Source of the DNA: an uncultured Granulosicoccaceae bacterium
Lineage (GTDB): Bacteria > Pseudomonadota > Gammaproteobacteria > Granulosicoccales > Granulosicoccaceae
Assembly (NCBI GenBank): GCA_938003855.1
Contig: CALKXD010000144.1
Span: 1-64,000 of the forward strand
DNA length: 64,000 nt
Direction of reading: 5' to 3'
The notes under the pieces: model-generated
Database searches by the model: none
Told to the model about the DNA's origin: nothing
What the model saw: the letters and a program-made list of their open reading frames with translations, nothing else
Program-made: the position numbers and the translations under genes
Shown: positions 26,609 through 36,075 of the stretch, piece after piece
Layout of the letters: the number at the start of each line of letters is the position of its first letter
Position numbering within the stretch: position 1 is the stretch's first letter

Positions 26609-27487
26609 ATGGGGATAACAATAACGCCGGTAGATCAGGCCAGTGCGGGGTTTGCCGCGCAGGTGGCCGGTATTGATATTGCGGCCGGGGTGTCACTGTC
26701 ACAAGCGGCCGTGATCGAGGAGGCGATGGACCGCTATGGCGTGCTTATTTTTCGTGATCAGGTAATTGATGATCAACAGCAGTTTGCGTTCTCACAGTTG
26801 TTTGGCCCTATGGAGCAGGCCACCGGGGATATTGCGCAGAGCAGTGAACGGCGTTTGTCGATGAACATCAATGATATTTCAAACCTTGATAAATCCGGCA
26901 AAGTGCTGGCGCGGGATGATCGCAAGCGATTGTTCGGGCTGGGCAATATGTTATGGCACTCTGATAGTTCCTTTAAATCGATTCCGGCAAAGTATTCATT
27001 ATTGTCAGGGCGGGTTGTACCGGAGCGTGGTGGCAATACCGAATTTGCCGATATGCGTGCCGCGTGGGAAGCGCTTGATCCTGAACTGCAAGACGAGTGT
27101 CGTGACCTGGTCTGCGAGCACAGTCAGTTGTATTCGCGCGCCAGTCTCGGGTTTGATAACTTTACCGATGAAGAAGTGAAAAAGTGGCAGCCGGTGTGGC
27201 AGCAACTGGTTAGAACGCACCCGGGCAGTGGTCGGCAATCGCTGTTTTTATCGTCGCATATCGGCGGTATTCGGGGTTGGCCGGTGCCTGAAGCCAGGAT
27301 GTTCCTGCGTGACCTCACCGAGCATGCCACGCAGCCGCAGTTTGTCTATATTCATCGCTGGCGTCAGTGGGATCTGTTGATGTGGGACAACAGGGCGCTT
27401 ATGCATCGCGCCCGGCGATACGATCATACCGTTGCCAGAGACTTGCATCGCACCACCGTCTCCGTTGGCGAAGCCGCCAGCGGCTGA
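26609..27487 (+). CDS. TauD/TfdA-family 2-oxoglutarate dioxygenase
   Basis: 292 residues from ATG 26609, behind AGGGTGAGG. Iron ligands H117 and D119 in LWHSDSSF and H266 in NRALMHRARRYD, with R281 (LHRTTV) for 2-oxoglutarate. MGITITPVDQASAGFAAQVAGIDI is the usual start of the TfdA/alpha-ketoglutarate-dependent 2,4-D dioxygenase branch. Cytoplasmic hydroxylation leading to cleavage of an ether, sulfonate or related bond; natural substrate unknown. Monocistronic, convergent with pilY1. Confidence 0.87.
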   Translation: MGITITPVDQASAGFAAQVAGIDIAAGVSLSQAAVIEEAMDRYGVLIFRDQVIDDQQQFAFSQLFGPMEQATGDIAQSSERRLSMNINDISNLDKSGKVLARDDRKRLFGLGNMLWHSDSSFKSIPAKYSLLSGRVVPERGGNTEFADMRAAWEALDPELQDECRDLVCEHSQLYSRASLGFDNFTDEEVKKWQPVWQQLVRTHPGSGRQSLFLSSHIGGIRGWPVPEARMFLRDLTEHATQPQFVYIHRWRQWDLLMWDNRALMHRARRYDHTVARDLHRTTVSVGEAASG

Positions 27488-27570
27488 GTCGCTTGCTGTG
27501 GTGTTTAAGTGAAGTTCTCAGTCACTGGCGGTGGTCGCCGTTAGCAGCTGTTACTTGCCGTATTGATCGG

Positions 27571-30500
27571 TCACGGTTGCAATTCACGCCAGGTGAGCCG
27601 GCCGTCGGCAAAGCTTGTGGTCATCGATAACGAGCTTGCTGCCGGGTTGGATTCGTTCTGCGAAAGGATCACGTCCATACTGCCGCCGGAGACTATCGTC
27701 GGTGATGCAAAAGGGTTAACGGTATTGCGAATGCCACCAAGGCTCGGGTCGTTTTGTCTGCCGTCACCGTTGAGGTCGAGTATGCCCGGGTCAAGCATTG
27801 ATCCGTTAGCAGCATCCAGTATCATCAGCCAGCCTTGCTGATCAGGGACACACTCATTGCCAACCGGGATATGTGTACTGAAAATTACTTTGCCATCACG
27901 AAGAAGCGGTGAGGCCAGTACTTGTTCCCCGGTACTCAAATTATAACTGAGGTCCATATACCAGCCCTGATGTCTGCTCCAGTCTATTTGATGTTTGCTT
28001 GTGGTGCGAATTTCCGTCCAGCTGTCGTCAACGCCATCGTTGTCGGTGTCGTAGCCGTAGCTCTGTTCCAGAGTGATTGCCTGCTGCAGCATATTGCCCT
28101 GCGAAATTTTGCTCAGCTGGCTGGTGTCGGTGCCAGGGCCTTTGTCCCATATTGCATAGAAGCGATGGGCTGTATCGGCGGGTATTTGATCCGACGGCTC
28201 CAGATATTTACCGGTGCCAAAATACAACATAACGCCGTTCCCGGTCGGATGCGTGCCAACGCTCACGGCCGAGGTTATTGGCGCGGCATCGCCATTGCTG
28301 TCTACCGCGCGGTGCTTTACTTCGCCACGCGGCCACTGAGCGGCATCGGTAGCTGAGACATCAAAGTGATTAACACAGCCGTACAGATCACCGGCGTAAA
28401 TTGAATCGACGATGTTATCACCGTCTATATCGATTGCGGTGGGCTCTGTCATGCTATTGGGCGTAGAAGAATGGCCCGTGCAATCGAGGGATGCGGAAAA
28501 CAGTTTGCGGATCAGGCTACCGGTTTCTATATCTATAACTATCACTGATGCCCAGCCGCCACCACGCCGATAGCCAACATTGCGCGTACTGTTGTTGTAG
28601 CCATTGGCAATTATCGCGGCCCAGCGTCCGTTGTGCATGCGGGCGATAACGGGGTTTGAGTAGATGTAACCGATACCCCGGTCTTCGCGGTCGGTAAATT
28701 CCCACAATACTGTTGTGTCTGCGGTAGTTTCGTCGTTGGCAGCAGGTGTGGTCACATCCAGAGCGTAGAGTCCCTGACCACCGCGACCCATTGCACCGAT
28801 CAGCACGGTTTTCCACGCCCCGTTGATAAATACATCTCCGGCCGTAGGGCTGGCATCAACATAGTATTTGTGCGAATAGTTAGGGTCTGAAAGCTCTGGT
28901 AGTTCGGCAAAGACCGGAGACGGAACATAGGCGAACAGCTCCCGACCGGTGCCGGCTGTCCAGTAGGTGTTGTTCCAAGTGCCGGCGTCGAAAGCATGCA
29001 GCATGCCGTCATTAGCGCCAACGTAGACCACGCGCTGGCGATCACGATGGAGCTTGCTGAAGGTGGAGTAGGGGGCGGCATTCTCGGCAGCCCCGGTACC
29101 CCAGTTGTCGGGATAGTGGCTGCCGGGCGGACCGACCAGAAGCGGGTTTGAATGGACGATATCACCGAGGGCGGCGGAACGTTTTCTAAAGCCGTCTATA
29201 GTGCCACCGCGCAGGTAGTTCAGCCGGTCAGAGCCACGGTTATCCTGCAGATCGGTAATCGGGTTTCGATTTAACGCCTGTACCTGTGCCGCGCTAAGCT
29301 CTGTGCTGTCCGGACTTGCTTCGTTGGCGGGCCATTGAAATGGTACGCCAGTCCTGGACTCCGGGTTATAGCTGATGATCTGCCGGGTGCCCGCTGTGAT
29401 TTGCGCGCTCAGTGCTGCGCTGGCACTCCAGTCTTCAGAGCTGCTGATAACCCCGCTTTCACTGATAGCCTGTGAGACCAGATCTCCGGTCCATTTGCCG
29501 CTGGCAAAATCTGCGCGATAAATGCGGCTGTCTGTTTGCAGTGATCCTGAGCTGGTCGACACCGCGGTGGCAGCGCCTGCTTCTTCACTGATGCGATTAA
29601 ATACCGAGCGCATGGTCTGCGCCATCCGGGAAGGGTCAGTCACCGGAAAATAGTTGTCGGGGGTACCATCACCGTTGGCATCCCATTCTGCTGTTTGCGG
29701 AATGCCATCGTTATTCTCATCGTTAAAGCCGCCCCACTTGGCTGCGTACCAGAGCGGTGATGGCAGTTGCTCCGCTGCCGGTGTTGAGCTTGGTGTAAAC
29801 GTGAGCGTTGTTGCCAATGGCAAGGCAATGCCATCGTTCCATCCAGAGCCGGGAGTGGCTCCGGGGGGGACGTCGAGTTCAAAATCAACATCCTTGTTTT
29901 CATCGGTATCACTATCGCGCAATATTAAGTGCACGCCGTCGTTGGTGGATCCCGATACCGTAAAGCCCATGTGTTGAATGGCACAACCGGAGGCCGTCAA
30001 GCTCTCTGCATTGACTGTCACCGTGTTGCCGGACACACTGAAGCGGTACCTGGCCACGGCATCCATATCGTTGTCGGCACCCTGTTCCATATCCTCGAAA
30101 GACACACGGTAGCTGCCTGATGTGGCGTTTTTCTCTTCGACGGTAAACCCGACAATGGCGTTGGTGGGTTTATAGGTGGTGTTTCTTCCGCAGAAATTAA
30201 CTGTTTTGGCAAATGGTGCGAAGCTGATTTTGCGATTGCCGACATCGACATCAATCGACGGTAACGGGCTGCCCAGCGCCAGGGTGAAATTTCCGACGGT
30301 TTGCTTACCCGGTGCATTTGGATGGATATCATTCTGATGACCGTAGTAGGCAACGCTGGGTGCATAGTAGCTTCCCTGGCGGTGTGGTGCTTCCGGCGAC
30401 TGGCCTCTGATGTTGCGAAAGGTGGTCACATACTTAGGCGACGGAGAGCCGTCGGCAACACCGGCCACTTCACCGATAAACTTCAAGCCGGGAAGTGCGG

Positions 30501-31935
30501 GTTCGTGACCGGCGATAAAATCAGCCAGCACGCCGACATGTAGTCCGGGCAGTGCTGTACCGTTGAAGCTGGCAAAATCACTGCCTGGCAACTGGTCTCC
30601 ATCGAACGATGGACTGGGGTCACTGATCACCAGTTGATAAGCGCCTGAACACTGTGCATAGGGTTTGTCGGTAGAGTAGGGGTCGTCCCATGTGGCAGCA
30701 CTTAAGCCGATTTGCTGATCCATGCCGCCATCGGTGAAAAAATCCGGTGTCGGCGTCTGGATTCCGGAGATATAGCGCATGCCCTCGTACATCATTTCGG
30801 CGACCGGGTTGCCCCAGGCGCGACACTCTCCGTTGACAAACGGCCGGTTGGTTATCCACCCGCAATCCTGTTGCACGGTGTTACTGCGGTAGTCGTTCGG
30901 TATTCGCAGTGCGTCAAGCGCGGTCACGATACCGGGGTTGCGCGTAAACACGCCGGTAGCGGGGTCGACTTCGTTCTGACCGAAAGACACCATCGGCTGG
31001 CGCAGCACACCGCCCTGCAGGTTATTTTCATACGAGCCGGTCAGCAGACTGAAATACATGGAGTCGTTTTCGCCGTACTCATGCAGCAGGCCAACCGGCT
31101 TGTAGCCACCCTCCGGATATTGCTGACAGGAGGCCTCTAGAAAACCGCTCTTGCAGACTTCGACATCAAGGATAATCTCGCGGCTGGCCCAGCCATCTCC
31201 CTGTGATCGCTCTTTGTCTACCCATTCCCATATATTGGCTGTGGTGTTTTCCCGGACTCGTAAGTACGGAACATCGTTTTTCCACACATTGCTGGTGGAC
31301 AACAGATGTCTGGTTCCGGCGGTAGGTTGCGCCAGCGGTGAATAGTCCGATATCTGAAAGCCGTCGACGGCAACCGAGTTGTATTCTATCCCCCAGGTGT
31401 GATTCTCCCACGGCACAAAAGCCCGCCGCAATAGTGTTTGGCCGGGCGTGTCGACCAGACGTTTACCACCATATAGAGCCCTTAACATGACGTCCATGCG
31501 TGTCATTGACAGAAAATTCAGAAAGTCGCCGCTCCAGGCATCGTGTGTGCATTTTTTGTTGTTGGCGTTACTGGTCGCCTCCAGGTGCCGGCCATTCAGG
31601 CTTTGATAGCAGAATCCTGAATCAAAATAACCGAAGTAGTCTATTTCGTCCGGTTTATAGCGAATATCCAGAACGCCATCAGAGTTAATGTCCTCGTAGG
31701 AAGGGTAGGCTTCGAAGAATAGCTTGTTGTCGCGCTCCATTATCAATTGCACGAGTGCTGTTTTACTGCCACTTATAAACAGCGGAGTTTCAGCCAGGTT
31801 GAGTTCTGCGCTCAGTAGAGTTTGCGGGCCTGAGGCGATACCGAGCAGCAAGGCAACCGCCACCGTGGTGTTGATTCGCCCACAGCGATTGTTCACTGGT
31901 GATCGACGTGATCGCGTCGAAAAGATGGCTTTCAC
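27571..31935 (-). CDS. pilY1: type IV pilus tip-associated protein PilY1-like
   Basis: 1454 residues with an N-terminal signal segment (TTVAVALLLGIASGPQTLLSA). The N-terminal half resembles the variable region of PilY1/PilC proteins and holds many Cys. The C-terminal half is the conserved PilC beta-propeller: RVVYVGANDGMLHAFDA, GQGLYALDVTTP, and calcium-type loops such as DTDNDGVDD, DIDGDNIVD and DLNGDGRQND. Role: pilus biogenesis, adhesion and surface sensing at the pilus tip or outer membrane. Here it is divergent from the minor pilin genes rather than embedded among them. Confidence 0.92.
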   Translation of the reverse strand: MKAIFSTRSRRSPVNNRCGRINTTVAVALLLGIASGPQTLLSAELNLAETPLFISGSKTALVQLIMERDNKLFFEAYPSYEDINSDGVLDIRYKPDEIDYFGYFDSGFCYQSLNGRHLEATSNANNKKCTHDAWSGDFLNFLSMTRMDVMLRALYGGKRLVDTPGQTLLRRAFVPWENHTWGIEYNSVAVDGFQISDYSPLAQPTAGTRHLLSTSNVWKNDVPYLRVRENTTANIWEWVDKERSQGDGWASREIILDVEVCKSGFLEASCQQYPEGGYKPVGLLHEYGENDSMYFSLLTGSYENNLQGGVLRQPMVSFGQNEVDPATGVFTRNPGIVTALDALRIPNDYRSNTVQQDCGWITNRPFVNGECRAWGNPVAEMMYEGMRYISGIQTPTPDFFTDGGMDQQIGLSAATWDDPYSTDKPYAQCSGAYQLVISDPSPSFDGDQLPGSDFASFNGTALPGLHVGVLADFIAGHEPALPGLKFIGEVAGVADGSPSPKYVTTFRNIRGQSPEAPHRQGSYYAPSVAYYGHQNDIHPNAPGKQTVGNFTLALGSPLPSIDVDVGNRKISFAPFAKTVNFCGRNTTYKPTNAIVGFTVEEKNATSGSYRVSFEDMEQGADNDMDAVARYRFSVSGNTVTVNAESLTASGCAIQHMGFTVSGSTNDGVHLILRDSDTDENKDVDFELDVPPGATPGSGWNDGIALPLATTLTFTPSSTPAAEQLPSPLWYAAKWGGFNDENNDGIPQTAEWDANGDGTPDNYFPVTDPSRMAQTMRSVFNRISEEAGAATAVSTSSGSLQTDSRIYRADFASGKWTGDLVSQAISESGVISSSEDWSASAALSAQITAGTRQIISYNPESRTGVPFQWPANEASPDSTELSAAQVQALNRNPITDLQDNRGSDRLNYLRGGTIDGFRKRSAALGDIVHSNPLLVGPPGSHYPDNWGTGAAENAAPYSTFSKLHRDRQRVVYVGANDGMLHAFDAGTWNNTYWTAGTGRELFAYVPSPVFAELPELSDPNYSHKYYVDASPTAGDVFINGAWKTVLIGAMGRGGQGLYALDVTTPAANDETTADTTVLWEFTDREDRGIGYIYSNPVIARMHNGRWAAIIANGYNNSTRNVGYRRGGGWASVIVIDIETGSLIRKLFSASLDCTGHSSTPNSMTEPTAIDIDGDNIVDSIYAGDLYGCVNHFDVSATDAAQWPRGEVKHRAVDSNGDAAPITSAVSVGTHPTGNGVMLYFGTGKYLEPSDQIPADTAHRFYAIWDKGPGTDTSQLSKISQGNMLQQAITLEQSYGYDTDNDGVDDSWTEIRTTSKHQIDWSRHQGWYMDLSYNLSTGEQVLASPLLRDGKVIFSTHIPVGNECVPDQQGWLMILDAANGSMLDPGILDLNGDGRQNDPSLGGIRNTVNPFASPTIVSGGSMDVILSQNESNPAASSLSMTTSFADGRLTWRELQP

Positions 31936-32188
31936 TAAACTATAGGCGTCAATAATATTTCTACTGCCCCTGGCTTTGGTGATCCAGGTAACAACCTTTT
32001 GGTTACTGCGTCAATGGTTTTACGAACGATCCATGTAGTCCTTCAGATATGGTTTGCTCCGCCGTATGCTGTGGACAAGGATGTCGACTTAAGTTGCGGT
32101 TGTACACAGCACATGACAAGCCAGTGCAACCTATAGTTTCGCGATAGGCATCACGGAACTGAAACCGAGCTAGTTTACGGGGAAATTC
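31936..32188. promoter_or_regulatory. divergent pilY1-fimT control region
   Basis: 253 bp that must drive both pilY1 (minus) and the minor pilin operon (plus). I searched for a sigma54 -24/-12 element (TGGCAC, five bases, TTGC) and saw none. A small dyad GGTAAC...GTTACT lies near 31987-32008. Confidence 0.3.
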
Positions 32189-32704
32189 ATGAAGTACCTG
32201 CCTCTGCCTTTGGAAGCACAGTTGAAAGGTTATAGTCTGCTGGAGCTGATGGTTGTTCTGGCAATTGTGTCGATTTTAGTTCTGATTGCAGGGCAGACTT
32301 TTCCTGTCTGGATGGGTAATGCACAAACCCGCGATGCGTCTGATAGTTTTCGTTCTTCGCTATCCTTTGCACGCAGTGAGTCGATTACTCATGGCGGAAA
32401 TGTCCGGCTGTGCGGCAGTCGTGATGGTGTCAATTGTGCGGACTCATTAGACGATGGCTGGCTTGTCTACCATGACGCCGACGGAGATCTGTTGTTGTCT
32501 GCTTCTGATCGGGTGTTGCTGTGGCAGGAGCAGGATCATCGCGGTGTGGCTGTTGCTGCTGTCGATGCAGGTGGGACCACGGCTTCGGGCGTTGGATTCA
32601 ATTATCGTGGCTATCCGACTGCGGGTTTAACGGTTAGTTTGGTACGCGGTGTAGTTAGTCGGCGATTCGTTTTACATGGCACTGGCCGAGTTGAACGATT
32701 GTGA
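32189..32704 (+). CDS. fimT: type IV minor pilin FimT/FimU (GspH-like)
   Basis: 171 residues. Prepilin peptidase site after G14 (LKG/YSLLELMVVLAIVSILVLIAG) with E19 at mature position +5, followed by the amphipathic helix and a GspH-type globular domain (FRSSLSFARSESITHGGNVRLCGS). First gene of a five-gene minor pilin operon; its stop overlaps the pilV start. Expected in the inner membrane before assembly as part of the pilus-priming complex. Confidence 0.9.
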   Translation: MKYLPLPLEAQLKGYSLLELMVVLAIVSILVLIAGQTFPVWMGNAQTRDASDSFRSSLSFARSESITHGGNVRLCGSRDGVNCADSLDDGWLVYHDADGDLLLSASDRVLLWQEQDHRGVAVAAVDAGGTTASGVGFNYRGYPTAGLTVSLVRGVVSRRFVLHGTGRVERL

Positions 32705-33171
32705 ATAAATATTGCTCTCTGCAACAACACCGACGGCCAATCAGGCCCGGCTGCCAGGCGGGGGTAGGCTTGATAGAAGTTATGATTGCGCTGTTTGTAC
32801 TTGCCTTTGGTGCATTGGCTATCGCCAATCTGCAAACCAGTGCATTGGTCGCAACGCACCATTCATCGTCGCACTTTGCGCTTAATTCCATTGGCAGTGA
32901 AATACTGGAGCATTTGAAGGCAGATGCAGCTGAAGCTGCTGCGGGTTCGTATAACACGGACTATGCGCAATTGGCGGTCGATGCGTCAGCGCCACGGGCG
33001 GCGGAGATTAATCGATGGAAAAGCCGTGTCGCGTCTGCTTTGGGGGCTGGTGCCACCCGGATCAACTGTTCGGCGACAAATTGTGCGGTTTCTCTACGCT
33101 GGGACGAGCAAATAGGCAGTGGTTCGGGGCAGCAGTTCTATAACGTGAATGTCCCCCTGGGCGGAACCTGA
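32701..33171 (+). CDS. pilV: type IV pilus minor pilin PilV
   Basis: 156 residues from GTG 32701 overlapping fimT by 4 bp. Prepilin site after G21 (CQAG/VGLIEVMIALFVLAFGALAIANLQT), E26 at +5. ALFVLAFGALAIANLQ is the characteristic PilV helix. Part of the priming complex with FimT, PilW and PilX. Confidence 0.9.
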   Translation: MNKYCSLQQHRRPIRPGCQAGVGLIEVMIALFVLAFGALAIANLQTSALVATHHSSSHFALNSIGSEILEHLKADAAEAAAGSYNTDYAQLAVDASAPRAAEINRWKSRVASALGAGATRINCSATNCAVSLRWDEQIGSGSGQQFYNVNVPLGGT

Positions 33172-33172
33172 T

Positions 33173-33946
33173 ATGGCACTGATACGCTGTCGCGGATTTA
33201 GTTTGATCGAGGTGATGATCAGTATATTGATCGGCAGTCTGGTGATGGCGGCAGCGACGGGTATGATTCGAACCAGCGCACTGACGCGTGGCATTGTCAG
33301 CAGCAACGCTGAGCTGCAGCAGGAGGCTTTCTTTGCCACCCATGCACTGCGCCAGCAACTGGCGCAGATCGGCTACCGCAGCATCGACCGGGCGGGAATC
33401 GCCGGACGAACCCTGCCGATTGCAAGCCCCGAAAGGACCTTTCCCGCAGTAAGCGGAGTGTGGGAGGAGGGACAAACGCTTCGCGCAGCCGGTAACTCGC
33501 TATGGTATCGATTCGACGGCGCATCAGCGGCCGACGGTTCTGCCGACGGTAGTATTTATGATTGCCTTGGAAACGCGTTGCCGTTTGGTGTTGCCTATGA
33601 AGTACAGCTGTCGCTGCAGGCGAATCAACTGGTCTGCACCGTGGGTGCGGACTCTCTGGCACTGGTGGGGTCTGCCAATGGAACGCAAGTAGAGCAACTG
33701 GAGTTTTCACTTGGCGTTGATACCGATGGCGACAACGGTATTGATCTCAACGTCGCCGCCTCTGCAGCGACCGCCGCCGAGTTGCGCGATGCCCGGCATA
33801 TTATGGTTCGTATGCTGCTTGCATCACCGGACAATGTACTAAGCCACAATCAGACTTATCGCTATCAGGGCGTTGATGTCACAGCCACTGACCGGCGAGT
33901 CAGAAACGAGGTAGTCGTGTCTGTCGGACTGAGGAACCAACCATGA
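33173..33946 (+). CDS. pilW: type IV pilus minor pilin PilW
   Basis: 257 residues from ATG 33173, 1 bp after the pilV stop; an earlier GTG at 33149 would lengthen the leader unnecessarily. Prepilin site after G8 (RCRG/FSLIEVMISILIGSLVMAAATGM), E13 at +5. Long globular domain including IYDCLGNALPFG, as expected for PilW. Confidence 0.9.
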   Translation: MALIRCRGFSLIEVMISILIGSLVMAAATGMIRTSALTRGIVSSNAELQQEAFFATHALRQQLAQIGYRSIDRAGIAGRTLPIASPERTFPAVSGVWEEGQTLRAAGNSLWYRFDGASAADGSADGSIYDCLGNALPFGVAYEVQLSLQANQLVCTVGADSLALVGSANGTQVEQLEFSLGVDTDGDNGIDLNVAASAATAAELRDARHIMVRMLLASPDNVLSHNQTYRYQGVDVTATDRRVRNEVVVSVGLRNQP

Positions 33947-34509
33947 CTCAATTGAACAGCGCGGCAGGCATGAAGGCGCAGCGTGGCTACACACTGGTAT
34001 CGGTGCTGGTGATCGTGTTGATCGTGGGGATAATGGCCACCGGTAGTATGGAGCTTGGGCACCTGTCCGAGAAAGTGGCTGGTGATGCGATCCAGCGTGA
34101 TCGTGCATTTCAGGCGGCGGACGGCGGTGTGACTCTGGCGCAATTGGATATTCCGTTAATGCTGCGCCGGCGCCTGGTGGCAGATAGCCGGGCCAGTGAA
34201 GGGGTGTTCAGCTTTAACTCACAGGGACAAAAGTGGTGGCGATCTGACACCTATACCGGTGAGCATTACGCGGACGGCAATGCGGTGCTGGGCGTGGTGA
34301 TGCCACCTAGATATATCTATGAAGAACTGGGTCGCTACATCACCGACGGCGGTACCGGGGTTACCGGTCTGGATATCGGCAGTGCCGCCTACGGGCGTCG
34401 AAGCCGTGGTGGCCGTGATGTGGTGCTGTATCGGATCGAGTCACATGGCCGCGGTAGTTTTAACGAGGTCCAGAGTGTTGTCGAGGCCGTGGTGGCTTAC
34501 TCCTACTAG
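33943..34509 (+). CDS. pilX: type IV pilus minor pilin PilX
   Basis: 188 residues, ATGA overlap with pilW. Processing site after G15 (QRG/YTLVSVLVIVLIVGIMATG) without a glutamate at +5, normal for PilX. EKVAGDAIQRDRAFQAADGGV matches the PilX N-terminal motif (EKMAGN..RD.AFQAAE). Shorter than many PilX proteins. In other species pilY1 follows this gene; here a pilin gene does. Confidence 0.85.
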   Translation: MTQLNSAAGMKAQRGYTLVSVLVIVLIVGIMATGSMELGHLSEKVAGDAIQRDRAFQAADGGVTLAQLDIPLMLRRRLVADSRASEGVFSFNSQGQKWWRSDTYTGEHYADGNAVLGVVMPPRYIYEELGRYITDGGTGVTGLDIGSAAYGRRSRGGRDVVLYRIESHGRGSFNEVQSVVEAVVAYSY

Positions 34510-34537
34510 TGGGTATCAAAGCAGGTGATCGGTAGTT

Positions 34538-34951
34538 ATGGTTAGTCCCCGAGTTTCACAACCACTACGCAGTAGCGGCTTTAGTCTGGTTGAGCTGATG
34601 ATAGTAATAGCCATTGTCGGAATATTGAGCCAACTGGTGATACCGGGATATTTGCAGCAGTTGAGTAAGGTCCGCCGCGCCGATGCGCATCACCTGCTTC
34701 TGTCCAACGCGCAGATATTGCAGCGATGTCTGACGCTGGCGGGCACTTACAATGGTGGCTGTGGCGTGGTTACCGCATCGCGGGATGGCTATTACGCATT
34801 GACCACATCGCTGACCGAGCGAAGCTATACGCTGACCGCTACTCCGGTGGCGAACGAGGCGCAGGCCAGCGACGATGCGTGTAAATCTCTTACTCTGACT
34901 AACGTCGGTCACAAAGGGGCCACCGGGTCTGATCCCGATGCATGCTGGTAA
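34538..34951 (+). CDS. pilE: type IV pilus minor pilin PilE
   Basis: 137 residues. Prepilin site after G14 (RSSG/FSLVELMIVIAIVGILSQLVIPGY), E19 at +5. QQLSKVRRADAHHLLLSNAQILQR and the CysX..Cys pair (C in RCLTLAG, YNGGCGV and near the C-terminus) fit PilE-type minor pilins. Last gene of the operon, 28 bp after pilX. Confidence 0.88.
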   Translation: MVSPRVSQPLRSSGFSLVELMIVIAIVGILSQLVIPGYLQQLSKVRRADAHHLLLSNAQILQRCLTLAGTYNGGCGVVTASRDGYYALTTSLTERSYTLTATPVANEAQASDDACKSLTLTNVGHKGATGSDPDACW

Positions 34952-35064
34952 CGTGGTGGATAGCACTGGCGGGCATCGCCCGGGTAAAATAACCGCAAGT
35001 CATGGCGGGTTGTTCTGCACGCATTGCGCTTTGAGATTACACTTGCGGGTATTTGGATACATGC

Positions 35065-35865
35065 ATGACCATAACGTTATTGGGTATTCCGCAGGACAAT
35101 AACTCAAGTTACCTGGCCGGGCCGGCACTTGCCCCGGATCGCATTCGCGAGGCAATCTACTGCGACAGTGCAAACCTGTTTACTGAGTCCGGTCACGATC
35201 TGGGAGACGCATCACTGTGGTCTGATGCCGCTAACGTTGCACTGGAGGGTTTAGCCGGGCAGGCCGCTTTTGATCAGATCAGGACAACGGTTTCAGGCCT
35301 GCTTGCTGCGGGCAACCGGGTTGTCAGTCTGGGGGGGGACCACTCAGTGACTTATCCGGTTGTATCGGCCTATGCGGAGCATTTTGGCGGCATCAGTCTC
35401 TTGCACATTGATGCACACCCCGATCTCTATGAATCAATGCAGGGTAATCCGTTTAGCCATGCGTCGCCATTTGCGCGGCTGATGGAGACCGGCCGTATTA
35501 CCCGCCTGGTACAGGTAGGTATTCGCACACTGAACCTACACCAGCGTGAGCAGGCGGCCCGCTATGGCGTAGAGATCCATGAAATGCGAGACCTCAGCGG
35601 CGTAGACGCTATTGCGTTTGACGGGCCGGTCTATTTGTCGTTTGATCTAGATGCGCTTGATCCGGCGTTTGCTCCGGGGGTTTCTCATTTTGAGCCGGGC
35701 GGCTTAACCACCCGGCAGGCGATCAATCTGATCCAGTCATTCAAAGGTCAGTTGGTCGGCGCCGATCTGGTCGAGCTGAATCCGCTGCGTGACAGTAACG
35801 GCATGAGTGCTATGGTGGCGGCGAAACTGACAAAAGAGCTTATCGGGCGACTGCTTGACAGCTGA
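35065..35865 (+). CDS. agmatinase/arginase family protein (ureohydrolase)
   Basis: 266 residues from ATG 35065. All binuclear Mn ligands are visible: H93 (GGDHS), D116, H118, D120 (HIDAHPD), D194 and D196 (SFDLDALDP). The family hydrolyses guanidino compounds to urea: agmatine to putrescine, arginine to ornithine, or formiminoglutamate. PGVSHFEPGGLTTRQA fits agmatinase or the arginase-like group rather than fixing the substrate. No polyamine genes nearby. Confidence 0.88.
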   Translation: MTITLLGIPQDNNSSYLAGPALAPDRIREAIYCDSANLFTESGHDLGDASLWSDAANVALEGLAGQAAFDQIRTTVSGLLAAGNRVVSLGGDHSVTYPVVSAYAEHFGGISLLHIDAHPDLYESMQGNPFSHASPFARLMETGRITRLVQVGIRTLNLHQREQAARYGVEIHEMRDLSGVDAIAFDGPVYLSFDLDALDPAFAPGVSHFEPGGLTTRQAINLIQSFKGQLVGADLVELNPLRDSNGMSAMVAAKLTKELIGRLLDS

Positions 35866-36075
35866 TTGTGTGTTGTTTAAACACACGCGCTGGCATCTGC
35901 TGGCAGGGTTCAGGTAACACTGCATGTCGTATTCTATGCAGAATTGCTTCAACGAAGACGGTCTGTGTGCAACGCCACCGTGTATTTTGCAAAGATTTGA
36001 TCCTCTGCGCTTTCTTCAAAAACAACTAGTCTGTAGACTGCGCCTCCCTGTGCTCCCTTCCATCCGGACCCCTCT

